Below are positions 35,984-49,200 of a stretch of 64,000 bases of DNA, in pieces (the first letter of the stretch is position 1; the number at the start of each line of letters is the position of its first letter). The stretch is from assembly GCA_027186245.1 (NCBI GenBank), contig CP114490.1, positions 9,432,501 through 9,496,500 on the forward strand. Direction: 5' to 3'. The position numbers were made by a program, and so were the translations under genes. Source of the stretch: Coriaria nepalensis. Its lineage: Eukaryota > Streptophyta > Magnoliopsida > Cucurbitales > Coriariaceae. The notes under the pieces are model-generated. The model was given only the letters and a program-made list of their open reading frames with translations, searched no databases and was not told the origin of the DNA.

Positions 35984-36877
35984 ATTTCACTTCATTTATG
36001 ATATATTTGTCCTTGGATACATTGTCTTTTTTTTCTTTTTTTTAATTTGAGTATCCATAAAATAAAAAAGAAATAAATGAAGAAACATTTCCTTGCCTTT
36101 GTCATAACAATGACGAAATTTTCTTTAATTTTATTTTTATAAATGAATTTTTGTTCTAATAGGATTACAATTTATAAATTATAGCTTATATGATACTTTA
36201 TTATCTTCCTAGTTGTAGTATCTTTTTAAAACTCCTTCATGTAATATTCTCCTTTTAAGAAGGAATATTCTCCTACAAAAAAGAAGTGAAAAGAAGAAAA
36301 TGAAAAAGAATTATCCTTTTATCTTTTCTTCTAGTTGTTGTGGGACCGTCTGATTCTAATAATTCAGAAGACACGCATGCCTAATAATAGGAACCCGCTT
36401 TTTAGAATTATTATCCAGTATTTATAAAATAGCTTTTGTAAAAATTTATTTGACTTATTTTATAAAAAATAATCTTATCTTTTTACATATTTTATTTTGA
36501 GCTTGTATTTAAGGAAGCCTGCGAGCTTTTGACTCATTATCTTCTTCTTTACCTACCTCTTAACATTAGCTATGTGCATTAACCTTGTACTCCTTATGTT
36601 TAGATTAATCATAAAAATTTTCTCGCCATTTGGTGTTTAGATCAATCCGCTTCCGCTTTATCTGGTATCTAACCTAAGTTGAAAACATTTGGTGTTTAGG
36701 GAAGGTTCTCTAAATCCCAAGTTGAAAACATTTTATGGTATGACAGCCACCATAGATTTGGTAATTGAAAACGTAGGTGCCATACATATCATATATGTAT
36801 TTATCTATATATAACAGACAGAAAAACGCAACAACAAAACTAAATACAGAACATGGATGTCATGGATTTCTCCTCAC
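35984..36877. other. Spacer between copia B and the thymidine kinase gene
   Basis: Nothing coding is seen. A small hairpin-like word (aatattctccttttaagaag and its partner) occurs near 36243-36275. The last ~100 bp should hold the 3' UTR of the minus-strand kinase gene. Confidence 0.4.
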
Positions 36878-38267
36878 CTAAACAAGTGAAGATTCTACAA
36901 CATCAAGATGAACTTCACTTTTGTCACCCGTACGAGATTCTAGAACATTCCTAGCAGATTGAATGACTACTTGTCCATTAACATAATGCTGTCTACAAAC
37001 CGGCATATAAACATCGGCCCCTCCAATCAGCTCGGTCCTCGTCTCTTCATTCTTCCTTAGAGTAAAGAAAGCCCTTTTGCCACACATTTTGCATCTTGCC
37101 GTCAACTTTGTCACAGTATCAGCAAGAGGTATTATGTCAAGCACCGACCCAAAACTCCTTCTGCAAATCCAAGTTCAAAAGATTTAAGGTTAAGAATTCT
37201 CAAATAAATGCACTTCTGAATGATTGGGTTATGGACGAGGACCTTAAGTAATCGCCATCCAAGCCAGCAACAATCACAATTTTACCATCATTATCAGCAA
37301 CGTTGGAGCAGAAATTGTAAAGGTCTTCAAAGAATTGAGCTTCATCAATGCCAATTACATCCAGCTGCAAGTATTGATGAAGAGAATTTGAATACGAGAT
37401 CTTATTAGAGAAGATATTGAGCTGAATTGAGGTGCTTATTAGAGAAGTACCTTTTGATAACTATTTTCTCCAAATTTTTGACGAAAAGAGGATAGATCAG
37501 GCAATGCCCAGCAAGGCAATTTGGCCCCATCATGGGTCACTACTGAATCTACTGCATATCTTGTATCCTTGCTTGACTTGATTAATGCCACATTCCTACC
37601 AAATTATGTAAGAGTTGAAATCATGTTCATTATTGAGCTCATATACACTTAAAATGACCATGGATGCTCTTTTAGGTTTTGTTAAGGCTTCATTCCGATC
37701 AAGATTCCAGTTTGGACCGACAAAAAAAACAGTTTGCTTCAACCGTTCATCTAATATCAAGTCCAATATAATTATTAATAATAATAATTTCACTTTTACC
37801 AAATTCTAGTTTCAAACCTTAACTCAAAAAATCCGATTTAGGTGTAACATTGAATTTTGCAAAATTTATGCTCAAACTGCAGATCCATATGCAGAATTCA
37901 ATTTAATCCCAAAATTCAAATTGAAGCCCAATTGTAAAACCCTAAAACACATATCCCCATATAGATCAGCCAGAAAATTCCCAACAAGAAAAAGTTAGTA
38001 ACATAACACTTAATAAACCTTAAGATTCATGGTAAGAGAAGAACCAAATCATGAAATTTCTGCTCAAAGCCCTGAAATCCATGAATACCTGCCATTGTCG
38101 TCCTCAGCTTTGATTCGTCGAAGTAGATCAGTGCTCTTTCCCGCAAACATGGGGCCAATAATAACATGCACCTCACCGCAAGCACGACGAGATGTTCCAG
38201 TCCTTTCAGAAGCAGTATCAGTGGAGCCTCCGGTCAAGGAAATCGAGGACTTGAAGGAAGAAGCCAT
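36878..38267 (-). CDS. TK1: Thymidine kinase, TK1 type (EC 2.7.1.21)
   Basis: Four minus-strand exons join in frame: 38267-38089, 37595-37451, 37364-37243 and 37160-36878 (stop TAG), giving 242 residues, close to plant TK1 enzymes. The enzyme phosphorylates thymidine with ATP in the dTTP salvage pathway. Visible motifs are the P-loop GPMFAGKST (about 38-46), IDEAQFF (114-120) with the catalytic Glu at 116, and the zinc-binding pairs CKMC (172/175) and CRQH (204/207). [12 protein letters not shown] provides the lasso segment that closes over the nucleoside. All splice sites are GT-AG. The ATG at 38267 is preferred because plant TK1 proteins begin in this way (MASSFKSS); an in-frame ATG at 38306 would add 13 residues. 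No chloroplast transit peptide is obvious, so a cytosolic enzyme is inferred. Confidence 0.96.
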
Positions 38268-38465
38268 GGATGAACAGGGGAGTGAGTGAGAGAGAGAGAG
38301 AATCAATTGGGATTCTTTGGAATTGGGTTTGAGAGAGGAAAGAAGAAGAAAGAGTAGTTTGTGAGGACAGAAGATTCATAATTTGGACTAAATAGTAAAG
38401 GAAGAAGCAAGGGATTCGAGGTTTGAATATTTTGTTTGGTGCGTGTTTTGTAAAATTAGAGGGAA

Positions 38466-38478
38466 GGTGGCGCGGAAT
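38466..38478 (-). promoter_or_regulatory. Possible E2F-like site upstream of thymidine kinase
   Basis: On the minus strand attccgcgccacc lies about 200 bp upstream of the start codon. It resembles, with about two mismatches, the TTTSGCGC-type E2F site that controls S-phase genes, and thymidine kinase is such a gene. It is not a perfect consensus. Confidence 0.25.
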
Positions 38479-38634
38479 TTGGATTCGGGGTTTTTAGAGG
38501 GAAATATTGGGAAAATAATTAGTAAAATATTTGATCATTTTATTTTTAAATTTTTATTTAATTTAATTGTGTATTTTTATTTTTATTTTTATTTTTATTT
38601 TCTTTAAACATAAGAAAGAGGAAAAGAATATTAA

Positions 38635-39076
38635 AATATTCTAAAAATTTCTATCTAATTTTTATTATACAAAATTTTACCCCTACTCTTTTCATTCGTT
38701 CATTTTCATCCATCATTATCGTTGTCATTGTTGCCCCACCTCCAATATTGTATGCTGCTCCACCTTCTTTGTAGCCATCGCCCCAACTCCACTGTTGTCA
38801 CCACCATCCGTCGATCTACTTTCATCTTTGTCATCATCACTCTATCTCTATCGTTGCCATTGCCGCCACTGCTCTAACTCGCCACCACCATTACGGTAAC
38901 GACATTGATAACAAAGGTGAGGTGGTGACTATAAAGTTTGGGGTGGGGAATGGAGGTGGGAGGCGAAGTTGGAGAAAGATAATAACATAGATAATATGGC
39001 TAGTGATAATAAGACGAAAATGATAATAAATAAAAATGTATCTTATAAAAATTAAATAGAGATTTTTAAAATATTT
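38635..39076. repeat. Inverted-repeat (MITE-like) element
   Basis: The arms aatattctaaaaatttctat (from 38635) and atagagatttttaaaatatt (to about 39076) are inverted copies extended by attaaat/atttaat-type sequence. More loosely similar AT-rich sequence carries the symmetry out to roughly 38515-39225. The core is richer in G+C with repeated ccaccac/gtggtg words. No target duplication could be fixed. Confidence 0.5.
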
Positions 39077-39229
39077 TTATTTTTTATTTTTATTTTTTCT
39101 ATAGATCTAATAAAATAAGATAAAAATGAAAGTTAAAATATTTGATAGAGTTAAATAAAATTTAAGAGATAAAAATTAGAAAAAAATACGTAAATAAGAA
39201 ATCAAAATAATAATTTAATAAAAAAAGTA

Positions 39230-40213
39230 GAAAAGAGGCTTCTATTTATTTATTTATTATTATTATTATTATTTCGTTTTTTGGTTTTTTAGTTTTTTCT
39301 TTTTCTTTTTTCATTTGAGGCTCAATTTTGTGGGTACGATTTAGTTGAGGGAAGGGCTATATGGGTAATTGGGCTCGTGCTTTTGGGCCTCCCCCTCTCC
39401 TCCACTTATGATTATTGGGCTTTTTGTTTCTTTTATTTATTTATTTATCTAATATCTTTATTCATAGTTCTTTTTGCTCCAACGCTGATTATTCAAAAGT
39501 TTTAGATAATTCTTCGGGTGAATCATATAACATGTAAGTGTTATTCTCAATACATAGACTTATAATGAATCAAAGAATTAATTTTGAGGATCGTTATTTT
39601 TATAAACTAAACATTCAATCAGGTTAGTTATACTTTTGACGATATTTTTAAAGAAAATAAGTAGATTTTATAAAAGAAAATTCGTATTCGTTTAGTTATA
39701 TTTAATTTTGAGATTTAATTTGCTATAGGTAGAGTTATGCAAGGAATAATAATGGCGGATATCAGGTGGACTGTTTGGATATTCCTGCAAGTGCTTCATG
39801 AATTGATTAATAGTTGATAGGTACAGATTTTGGACGGTGTAATATTATCAAATAGTGTAGTATTTCTATTGTATATGTCCATGTAATTATTGCCATTCTT
39901 ACAGAAAGGTAGGCATAACTCTCCCCCCCTCCTACCCTTATAGTGTATATGTCTATGTAGTTATTTCTATTCTTACAAAAAGGTACTTATATATAGTTGT
40001 TTGTAAGTTGAACCTTCAAAGTAATCGGTGGATTAATTTAACTGTCTATTTAATATTACTCTCAAAGTGGATTACAAGCATGAAGATAACTATCATTTGA
40101 AAATTGTAAAAAGAGCATCACTCCATGAAGCTAACTATCATTCGAACTTCTTGTAAGAAGTATGAAGGTACTTCTTATGTCCTTGTGTCCATGAAGATAA
40201 CTATTTAAGACTT
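39230..40213. other. Intergenic, with a short direct duplication
   Basis: No gene is seen. The words gtatatgtc(c/t)atgtaattat and cattcttaca(g/a)aaaggta form two copies at about 39871-39911 and 39945-39985, 74 bp apart. The word catgaagataactatc recurs at about 40079, 40125 (variant) and 40190. Confidence 0.5.
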
Positions 40214-40960
40214 TGTTATACCCGATTCTAGAACAGTCTCAGTTGGGCAGCCTTAGAAGCCGAGGCTAGGCAACGTCAACCAAGGCTATGGAAGTAGAGG
40301 GCTGAGGGTGTATGATAACCGAGGCTAAGGTACGGCCAGACTGAGGTTGTATCAGCCTGACTAATAATATTCGGACGAGATGAGAATGTTCAAGAAGGCA
40401 CTGAGGCTGAACCAGTTATTTCCTCTTTCAGCTCAGTTATTGGCAGGGTGACCCTGAACGAGTGGAAAAGTGGAAATTGATCGACATTCGAGTGGAAACA
40501 TAATTCTTGGTGTGTCAGACGGAGGTGGTGCGACTGCGCGTAGAGGTGCGCTAGGTGATGTTAGGCTGGGGCGGCGCTGTGCCACCAAAGAAGGCAGGTG
40601 AGTGGAGAACAGATTCCTGCCATGTTATACTATGAGGTGCTTACACTATCATGGAGCAAGGGCCGATCAGAACGCTGAACAATGGAAGTATGACTCGTGT
40701 AAAGTTGTCGAGTACCTCCCAACTCAAACCAGATATAAAAACTAAGTTACAAAATAATAAGAGATAATGCAAAATTCATTAAGAAAAGAGCAAACATTCT
40801 CAATACCCTCCATTTTTCCTCTAGAAAACTGACTAGAGCGTCGGAGCGAAGTTAGCTGACCAACACCCATGCCGCAGTTTGCTGTTAAGTGCAGGTATCG
40901 ATCTTATGACATACTGTAGACTGTAGAGCCCTTCGTAGCAGATGAAAATTTAAGTCAACA
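40214..40960 (+). repeat. LTR of a Ty3/gypsy element (gypsy D)
   Basis: It begins tgttatacccgattc and ends gtcaaca, immediately before ttggcgccgacagtgg (about 40963-40978), a Ty3/gypsy-type primer binding site. A diverged copy lies at 58417-59114. The LTR is noticeably richer in G+C than its surroundings. Confidence 0.8.
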
Positions 40961-42310
40961 ATTTGGCGCCGACAGTGGAAACGATTTTCTTCACTCTCAA
41001 AGTTCAAACAAATCGAAAGGCTGACTGAAAGGAGGAAACGGGATGGAAAATATAGGGGAGTATATCGGAGAAAGTGAAGGGGGAGAGAGGGGTAGAGGAA
41101 GAGGTGTTCTTCCCCCCCCCCCCCCCCCTCCCTACCTGAGGGAAGAGTAACGCATTCGGGAAGCGTTGTTAGGAGATGGCCAACACCCCCACAAACCCCT
41201 CTAGTGGCCAATAGTGAAGTGGACATACTACATGTCATAAAAAGAATGGAGAGGGCCTAGTGGAAAGAATGAGCTAAGTGGTCGAACATTCCATAAAAGT
41301 AAGAATGACGGAAATAAGGGCAGAGATAAGGTAGGAGAGGAGAGAGGAACCATGAAGGAGGGGTGAAAGCCCTCTTGTGGGGAAAGTCGGGGTTCATCTA
41401 GGGGAATGGGACAACACTCCGAGGAGGATGATGCAGCATCTCACCTGAGAACTATTGTGCTGAGGGGAGAGCGGGGGGATTCAACATATACTGCATGAAA
41501 TTCGACTCAGACATAGGCATTGAAAGACATGCATTTTCCCATGAAAAGCACTGAACCACCATCAGGGCAGACGAAGGTCATCCAAGAGCTGACCAAGCGA
41601 ATGAAAGAGTTGGAAGCGGCAGTAAAGGGTACTTCATTGTGTATGGATGAGTCGGAGAGTCCCTTTACTGAGAGAGTACAAAATGCACAATTACCGAAGA
41701 AGTTCAAGGCTCCGACAATTATGTATGATGGGACAAAGGATCATCGGGATCACGTTAACTCATATAAAACCTGTATGAGAATGAATGACATGTCGGATGA
41801 GCTGATGTGCCAATACTTCCATATCACACTGATAGATTCAGCTAGTGATTGGTACAAATCATTGACTCCAGGCTCTATCGACTCATTTGATGAGCTGAAC
41901 AAGTTATTTGTGTCAAATTTTTGGGGAGCGACAAACACAAGGCTACTCTTCATAAGCCTTTATACTATAAGGTAGAAGGAGGGAGAAAATCCCTTAGACT
42001 ATGTAGAAAAGTTCAATTGAGCTTCAAAGAACATAGACCGACGTGGAGATATATAGGTTCTACATGCTTTCTTAGGGAGCACGACTGATAAGAAGCTTAT
42101 GAGCCTTTCAGAAAAGAAGCACTTTAGTTCATATGTTGAAGCCTTACTAGAAGCAAAGAGGATATGAGTAGCTAAAGAGATACTAATTACTCAGCTACGG
42201 AGTTAGGGAGAAAGGGGGGAGAGTAGTAGAGGAATTGAAGGAAATAGAAAGAGAGAGGAGCCCAAGGAAATGGGTGAATGAAGAGAAGATAGAAAAAGGA
42301 AGGAGGAGGA
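40961..42310 (+). pseudogene. Ty3/gypsy leader and gag fragment (gypsy D)
   Basis: After the primer site comes a purine-rich leader with a 17-C run at 41112-41128, then gag sequence, best from 41520 to about 42180. It reads PFTERVQNAQLPKKFKAPTI, then YDGTKDHRDHVNSY, SASDWYKSLTPGSIDSFDEL and LFVSNFWGA, and after a stop NPLDYVEKFN. This is the retrotransposon gag domain of the plant gypsy group related to Tat. Stops interrupt it after 41975. No protease, RT or integrase follows; the element is cut off near 42310, where the transposase relic on the other strand begins. Confidence 0.85.
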
Positions 42311-42374
42311 GAAGAAATTAACCTTATTCTTTCTGGAAAATCCAACTCGCTAAATAATAGTACAAGATAAATTA

Positions 42375-44629
42375 ATTCTACATGGCCCTCCAATATTCAA
42401 TGGGGTAGAATGGTTCACATAATGAGTACACACTCACACTTATAAACTTTGCAATTGCTATGACATATGTGCACAAAATTCTATCCAAGTCAAATACTCT
42501 ACAGTGCAACTTTTTTCCCGTATGTTGACAACAACTCTAGTATAATCTTATGTCACTTCAAATGTATCAACATCTACACTATCAACCTTTATTTTTCGAC
42601 ATTCCTTGTGTCTTTTTCTAAGCAATTTCACTACCTTAGGAGAGTATTGCTTGGTATGCTGATTCGCTTCATTTCTTATAGTGTTGAACTAAGTCGTCGT
42701 CATCTTCCTTATACTTTCGAGAAATACTACAATTGGATATTCATGCGCATCCTTCAATGCAACATTATGCTATTCAAAATTATTATTTATCATGATGTTG
42801 TATGTAAGATCCTGGAAATGTCTGACTAGTGTTTGAAACCAATATCCTTCACGTACAATGCCACACTAGGATGCACTCTTCTGATATCAAATAAGTATTT
42901 GTTGAAATCTTATATTGTATATGTTTTGGTTACTGCCTTAAATAGAGAGGTCATTCTGCCATTCTTGAATTTTGACTTCATATTTTATCCGATGTGCCAC
43001 ATACATGCACTATGTTTTGAATTTAGGTAAACACTTTGTATATTATTTCTAATACTTTGTGCTCGATCTAAAATGATCACCAAATTGAGGGTATCCGGTA
43101 TTATTTCTCAAAGCTTAGTCAAGAACCAAGTCCATGATACCTCATTCTCTGAGTCAATTATAGCATATGCTGACGGATATAGTTGTTTGTTACCATCTTG
43201 TATGGTTGCAGTTAGAAGCGTCCCCCTACATATATCCTTCAAAAAGGTCCAATCGATATCAATAACCTTTTACATTAAACATGACCTCTTAATGGATGCC
43301 ATAAAAGCCATGAAATAATAATAAAATATTCCTTCTCCACCTATCTGAATTGTAATTATAGTATCCGAATTCACGAGTTTCATCACGACATAGTATCATA
43401 GCAATCTTCTGTAGCTATCTTCGACCGTAGCCTAAACAAGATCACGTGTAATATACATTGCTTTCCATGTCTTTTAATAAGTAATATTTACCCTCATATT
43501 ATTTTTGGGCTAAACCTTTAATCATTTTCAGGATAGGACTTTGGTTGCTACCACTAAAACTATTAATCACATATCATCTTATTATCGATGTTGATGCTTG
43601 CTGATGCTTGTAACGTGAGCAGTCTAAACTATATGTATGTTGGTCATTATAAGTACGAATTTGGAAAAGTGAATAGTCTTTCTTACACGTAGCACGAAGC
43701 ATCCACTTATAATTTGGATCTACATAATTACAACATATGTAGTCTTATCTCACTTCTTTACCTTGAATTCAAAATTTAGTTAGATCGCATGCATCTGTAA
43801 ATGTGTCTGTAAACACATCGTTAGATCGTTCTTCGAATCAAAGAACTGAGTACGATAAAACTCATCTCCACTCACTTGTGAAGAAGCAATCATGAGTTTA
43901 TTACTTCTAATATCGCTAAAAAATCAATACTAAGAAAAGTATTAGCATAATAATCATTATCGCCCTCGTCATTATTTTTTGATTGTTGAATAACAGGAGG
44001 TAGCAAATTGGGAGTAGCCATATTATCTAAAGCTGATGAAGCATCATGTATAAGTACTATTTAATTAAAGAAATCATCCTCTTACAAACAAAAATTAAGA
44101 TTCATTTAAATGTTGTGACAATTGTCACATTCTTTCTTTGTTCTTCCGAATCCGTCATATTCATCTTTCATCTCATTCTCATTCTCAACCTTAATCTCAG
44201 AATCAACATGTTTGTCCAAATTCAGATTCAGACCGTCATTTAGATATTCATCATTACTATCAACATAACTCATAAAATTCTCATTTTCATCATTTCCAAG
44301 ATTGGGTATCTAACATCACTCTCGAACATGCATATCACTTATTTGCTTCGGAATTAACGTCATATATAGTGTAGATGGATTATCCGAACATATATTATAT
44401 AAAAATAGTTTTATATCTATCTTATTTTCTATAAATATTGGATGAGTGATCAATGACAATAACAACTTGTATGTTATTTTTATACCAATTTCACTATGAT
44501 CAATATGAATAGTATCATAGAAGATTTCTAATAACTCACTAAAACTGACGAATGTTTCAACCAGAACAATTTTTCATCCTTATGAGCCTTTTGGTACCTA
44601 AGCTTTTGATAATTTTGAGATGCCATCAT
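42375..44629 (-). pseudogene. MULE (Mutator-like) transposase relic
   Basis: Read on the minus strand, from an ATG at about 44629 (MMASQNYQKLRYQ) to about 42375, the sequence shows the MULE order. An acidic N-terminal region is followed by YRRLLxYYVVMKLVNSDT, then FYYYFMAFMASIKRS, the DDE block DIDWTFLKDICRGTLLTAT and IQDGNKQLYPSAYAIIDSEN followed by SWTWFLTKL and LVIILDR, then ACMWHI. At the C-terminal end comes a degraded SWIM zinc finger (VVVNIREKSCTVEYLTW, then EFCAHMS) and a closing EPFYPIEYW. Frame breaks and stops are frequent, so it is not functional. Terminal inverted repeats were not found. Confidence 0.85.
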
Positions 44630-45357
44630 CATCCTTCGATTTTCAATTGAAATATACCGTTATGAATATAGATAATATTATTTATATATATATATATAAT
44701 TTGAAATCAATATTTAAAAATTGGATCTAAATTTCCTTAAGATCTTATTAAAAAAAGGAAAAGAACAAAAAAAAAACAAAATTTATAACATACGTAACTC
44801 CGATCATGCACAACTTCTTCATCATCTTTAATGTCGAGCAAAAAAGGGAGTGATTGAGATTCGGGAGTAAATCTTAAGAGTAAGAGATAATTTCCTTTTT
44901 AGGTTTTCTTACGGATCATTGAAAGAAAGAAATCAAGAAGAAAAAAGAAATAAGAAAGAAGAAAGAAAGGTAGCGGAGTGGTGTAAAATTGATTTTAAAT
45001 TTTTAAATTTTTATTAAATTTTTATTAAATTTTATTAGTAAAAAGAAAAAAAAAAGGTAAAAATAAGAAAATTGTTTGAGCGTGTTCGATACAAGCTAAT
45101 CATCCTTTCATGCATATGCGTCAATATATTTTAAGCATGTTCCATACAAGCTTCGATACAAACGTACAAACATAAAAGAGTATGAAGAGAAAAATGGGAG
45201 GACAAGGCAAATTTTCCAATTTATCAGCAAAGTAAAATAAAATCTTTTTATTTATTTTCTTAAATAATTTTTCTTTCCTTTTCTAATTTCCTTTCCAAAT
45301 TTAATTAAAATTTAAAAAATAAATTCACCTTGGATTTCCAAATAGAGAATGCCTATA
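44630..45357. other. Spacer upstream of the RRM gene
   Basis: AT-rich with A-tracts; a purine-rich stretch lies at about 44920-44970. It may include the lost end of the MULE. No gene is seen. Confidence 0.4.
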
Positions 45358-45368
45358 CTATATATATC
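45358..45368 (+). promoter_or_regulatory. TATA-like box of the RRM gene
   Basis: ctatatatatc is followed about 30-60 bp later by a cttcttcttcctcctcttc leader-like stretch, placing the likely transcription start near 45390-45400. A 25-codon upstream ORF (45474-45551) then falls in the leader. Confidence 0.45.
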
Positions 45369-45967
45369 ATAAACCAAGTACCCTCAACTTTCTCTTTACC
45401 ACGTTCTTCCAATCTAGAGCTTCGTTTCTTCTTCTTCCTCCTCTTCTTCACCATCATCATCTGCTTCTTCTCTATGAGCAGATTTCAGATTTATTCTTCT
45501 TTTCCAATGCGTTTAGTAATCGAATCTACATTTCCCGATCGATTTTTCTAGCTTGAGTTCTGATTGCAAGGCAAAGAGAGGTGGGAGGAGGACGGGACCA
45601 AAAACCTCTGTTTAATTTTACAATCCTTTTTTGCGCCTCCTCTCAGATTTTAATCCTCTTTCGCAAATATTCGCAAGCTTTTTGTTTTTCTTCTCTTGCG
45701 TTTTTAATCGGTAGGTTCTTTTTGATTTGGGAATCTGGATTTGCGTTTTCGATCTGTTTTTTTTTTTTTTAAATATATATATATATATATTTTTTTTTTC
45801 TTTTTTTTAAATTTTAGTTTTTTGTTTTCAGGTTTTGATTGTAGTCTAGTTAGAGTGGTTGATGATCGATGATGATGGATCCGATGTTTTGTGATTGAAT
45901 CCTGGAATTATCTGGTTCTGCATCGGAGATTACAATTTGTGGATTTGCCATTTCTGGTTAGCTTAAG

Positions 45968-46286
45968 GTATTCGTTTCACGTTTTTTATCGATTGATTAT
46001 GCTCATTGTCTTACCATTTTGCGGATTCGTCTAGCCTCAAGAGGATTGATTTTCTTTTTTGGCAATGGCATCGTGCTTCAACTTGTGATTTTCATTATGA
46101 AGTTAGATTATATTGATTTTTTTTCCTTTTTGTTCTTTTAGCTTCTCACTGCTGATTGGTATAGTACATGTTTGGCATCTTAAATTCGCGCTTAAAGGGA
46201 AATTGTCATCTTCTCTTTGTTTTGAAATGAGTATAATTGAATGCATTTTTTGATTTATTTCTTAGACTGTTGGTTTTGGGATGTAG
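45968..46286 (+). other. Intron in the 5' leader of the RRM gene
   Basis: The donor cttaag/gtattc and acceptor gggatgtag lie just before the start codon at 46292. The acceptor is only 5 bp upstream of the ATG. A second leader intron around 45711-45840 is possible but not fixed. Confidence 0.55.
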
Positions 46287-46291
46287 AAAAA

Positions 46292-49200
46292 ATGCAATCT
46301 GATAGTGGCAAGTTATTTGTCGGTGGAATATCTTGGGACACCAATGAAGAACGTCTTAACGAGTATTTTGGCTCCTATGGGGAGGTGGTGGAAGCAGTCA
46401 TTATGAAGGATCGTACTACAGGTCGTGCTCGTGGTTTTGGATTTGTTGTTTTTGCTGATCCAGCTGTCGCAGACAGAGTTATACACGAGAAACATAAAAT
46501 TGATGGAAGAATGGTAGGTTTATTAAGCCTTAAGTCGATCTGCGCACAGATTTCTTATTTGGAAACTATTACTGCATGAATATGCTTTCTTCTTCCTGTT
46601 TGTAATCTGTATTGAACCAAACTTCAAATTCATCCGACAGTAATTTACGTCTTGCACTAAACTTTCCCTTTTTTTTTTAATGATATATTTTTCAATGTCT
46701 ATGTTTCTATTTTTGTCAAGTAGACTTTCTCACATCAATGCCCAGTCCTCTGAAGTTTGGCCTTAACTGTTTGAGTTTTATATGGCAGGTTGAGGCTAAA
46801 AGGGCTGTTCCTAGGGATGACCAGAACATCGTTGGTAGAAGCACCAGTAGTATGCAAGGTTCACCAGGTCCAGGCCGTACAAGAAAGATATTTGTAGGTG
46901 GCTTAGCATCCACTGTGACAGAGAGTGACTTCAAGAAATATTTTGATCAGTTTGGAATGATTACAGATGTTGTTGTGATGTATGACCACAATACTCAGAG
47001 GCCTAGGGGATTCGGATTCATCACATATGATTCAGAAGAAGCGGTTGATAAGGTCTTACTTAAAACTTTCCATGAACTCAATGGTAAAATGGTTGAGGTC
47101 AAGCGTGCAGTTCCCAAAGAGCCATCCCCAGGTCCAAGCCGTAGTCCACTTGGTGGGTATAATTATGGTCTGAGTAGGGTCAATAGCTTTCTTAATGGCT
47201 ATACTCAGGGATATACACCAAGTACTGTTGGGGGCTACGGTCTTAGAATGGATGGTAGGCTCAGTGCAGTTTCGGGTAATCGTAGTGGCTTTCCTCCATT
47301 TGGTTCAGGTTATGGGATTGGTGTGAATTATGAGCCAGGGGTGAACCCGAGTTTTGGGGGGAGTGCAAATTTTGGTAGCAATCTTAGCTATGGACGAGGA
47401 TTAAATCCATATTATATTGGTAATACAAATAGATTTGGTAGCCCTGTACATTTTGATGGTAACACTGGAGGAGGAAACACATCTTTTTTCAGCTCAGTCA
47501 CTAGAAACTTGTGGGAGAGTGGAGGACTTAATTATAACACCAACTCTGCCACTTCTACTGCATATATGGGATCTGGAAATGGAAACATTGGAGGAAGCAC
47601 ATTTGGAAATTCTGGAGTTAATTGGGGTGGTTCTTCAGCAATGTCAGCACAGGGTGAAGGTAACAATGTTTCTAACAATAGTGGGAATCTTGGATATGGA
47701 GGTGGTGACAATAGTTATGGTTTGGGAACTGGAGGATATGGAAGAAACACTGGTTCCAATGTACCTCCTACATCATCTTATGCGGCTTCAAATGGTGGTT
47801 TTGACGGTGCCTTTGCAGACATATATGGTGGCGGTTCAGGGTATGGTCATCCCACATGGCGATCATCAAATTCTGAGAGAGATGGGTCTGGCCCCTTTGG
47901 CTATGGTCTTGGCAGAACTGCTTCTGATGCTTCATCTCAAAGTTCTCCTGGTTATGTTGGTGGCTACAGTGTTAGTAGGAGGCAGTCAAACCGAGGTTAG
48001 AACTATTCAATTTTTACCTTCATGCAACTTTTTTCTCAGTTTAGTTTTCCAATCTGAATAATTGTTCACTTATGATATATGGTTGATAGAAAATTAATAA
48101 AGGATCTTTAAAAAATTTATTTATGTATCATATTCCTTGGGTTTGATTGTTTGAGCAGTCTCTTTATAAAATTCATTGAGCAAACTTAGCTTCATTTGAT
48201 GATCCTATTACCTGATTCTATCTGCTTGAATGATTCTTGTAGATTAATTTATAGGAGAAAAATTATGTGTTGTCACATGAGTATGAATAGTCCGCAAAAT
48301 TTGATATACAGAGGTATCGCCTATCTATAGTTACAAGGCAGAAATTTTGCAAAGGAGTAAACTTGGTCTTAAATTGTGGTGCTTAATGTCTCCAATTATC
48401 GATCATCATATTGTCTCACTGGAGACTTGATATGAGGTTGAATTTCTTAAGGCGTTTTTCTTTTAGTCCTGGAAATTGTTCTCTAATTGTTTGATTTACT
48501 AGATATGAGAACTCAAGACTATGGCATTATCCTTTCCATTTTTGCAAATATAATGGTTGGTTTGGAATAATAGAAATGCTTGCTTTGGTAGATGATCTCT
48601 TGTACTGGTGATATTGGCGAGTTGAATTACTCTCTGTTTATCTTTGTCGTTTGATTTGTTTTCTCTCTCTTTACTGGGAGCTTGTCATTCACTGATTCTG
48701 TTAGTTTATGTCAGCACATACTTCAAGCATCGTTTTGTCAAGGTTCAAGTCTGTCTAGGTTAGAACAAGTGTTAATGTGAGAGTATATGAGCATGCTGCA
48801 AACAAGTTTGTTTCCGTGCTCTTTAGTTGCAATGGGTTTCCCATCTTAAGGAGCTCAAGTGAGAAGTCTTATGTAGAAGTAGGTTTATTGGCAAAGGATT
48901 TTTCCTCTTCCCATTGATTCACTATTAAGACATTATTATTCTACACATTTTTCTGCAATAATAATCAAGTGCTTTCTTATTTCATCCATCATTGTGCAAG
49001 GAAGGCCATTTTTTTTTAGTGTAGTCTCCTTTGGGACTAGGACTAGTTAAGGTCAGCACTATGCTGTGGAGATTGGCGATGCTCCCACCTCTCATCCCAT
49101 CCCTCACCTTGCACTTTCCTAACCTTCTTTCCAACATCAAAACCATGTGTTCAATTGTTTGTAGGGACCCCAAATAGGCTTCATGATCTTCATAAGCTAA

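Noticed and set aside
47417..48061. 214-residue frame overlapping the RRM gene
   Set aside because: It is a shifted-frame shadow of the Gly/Asn-rich tail of the RRM protein.
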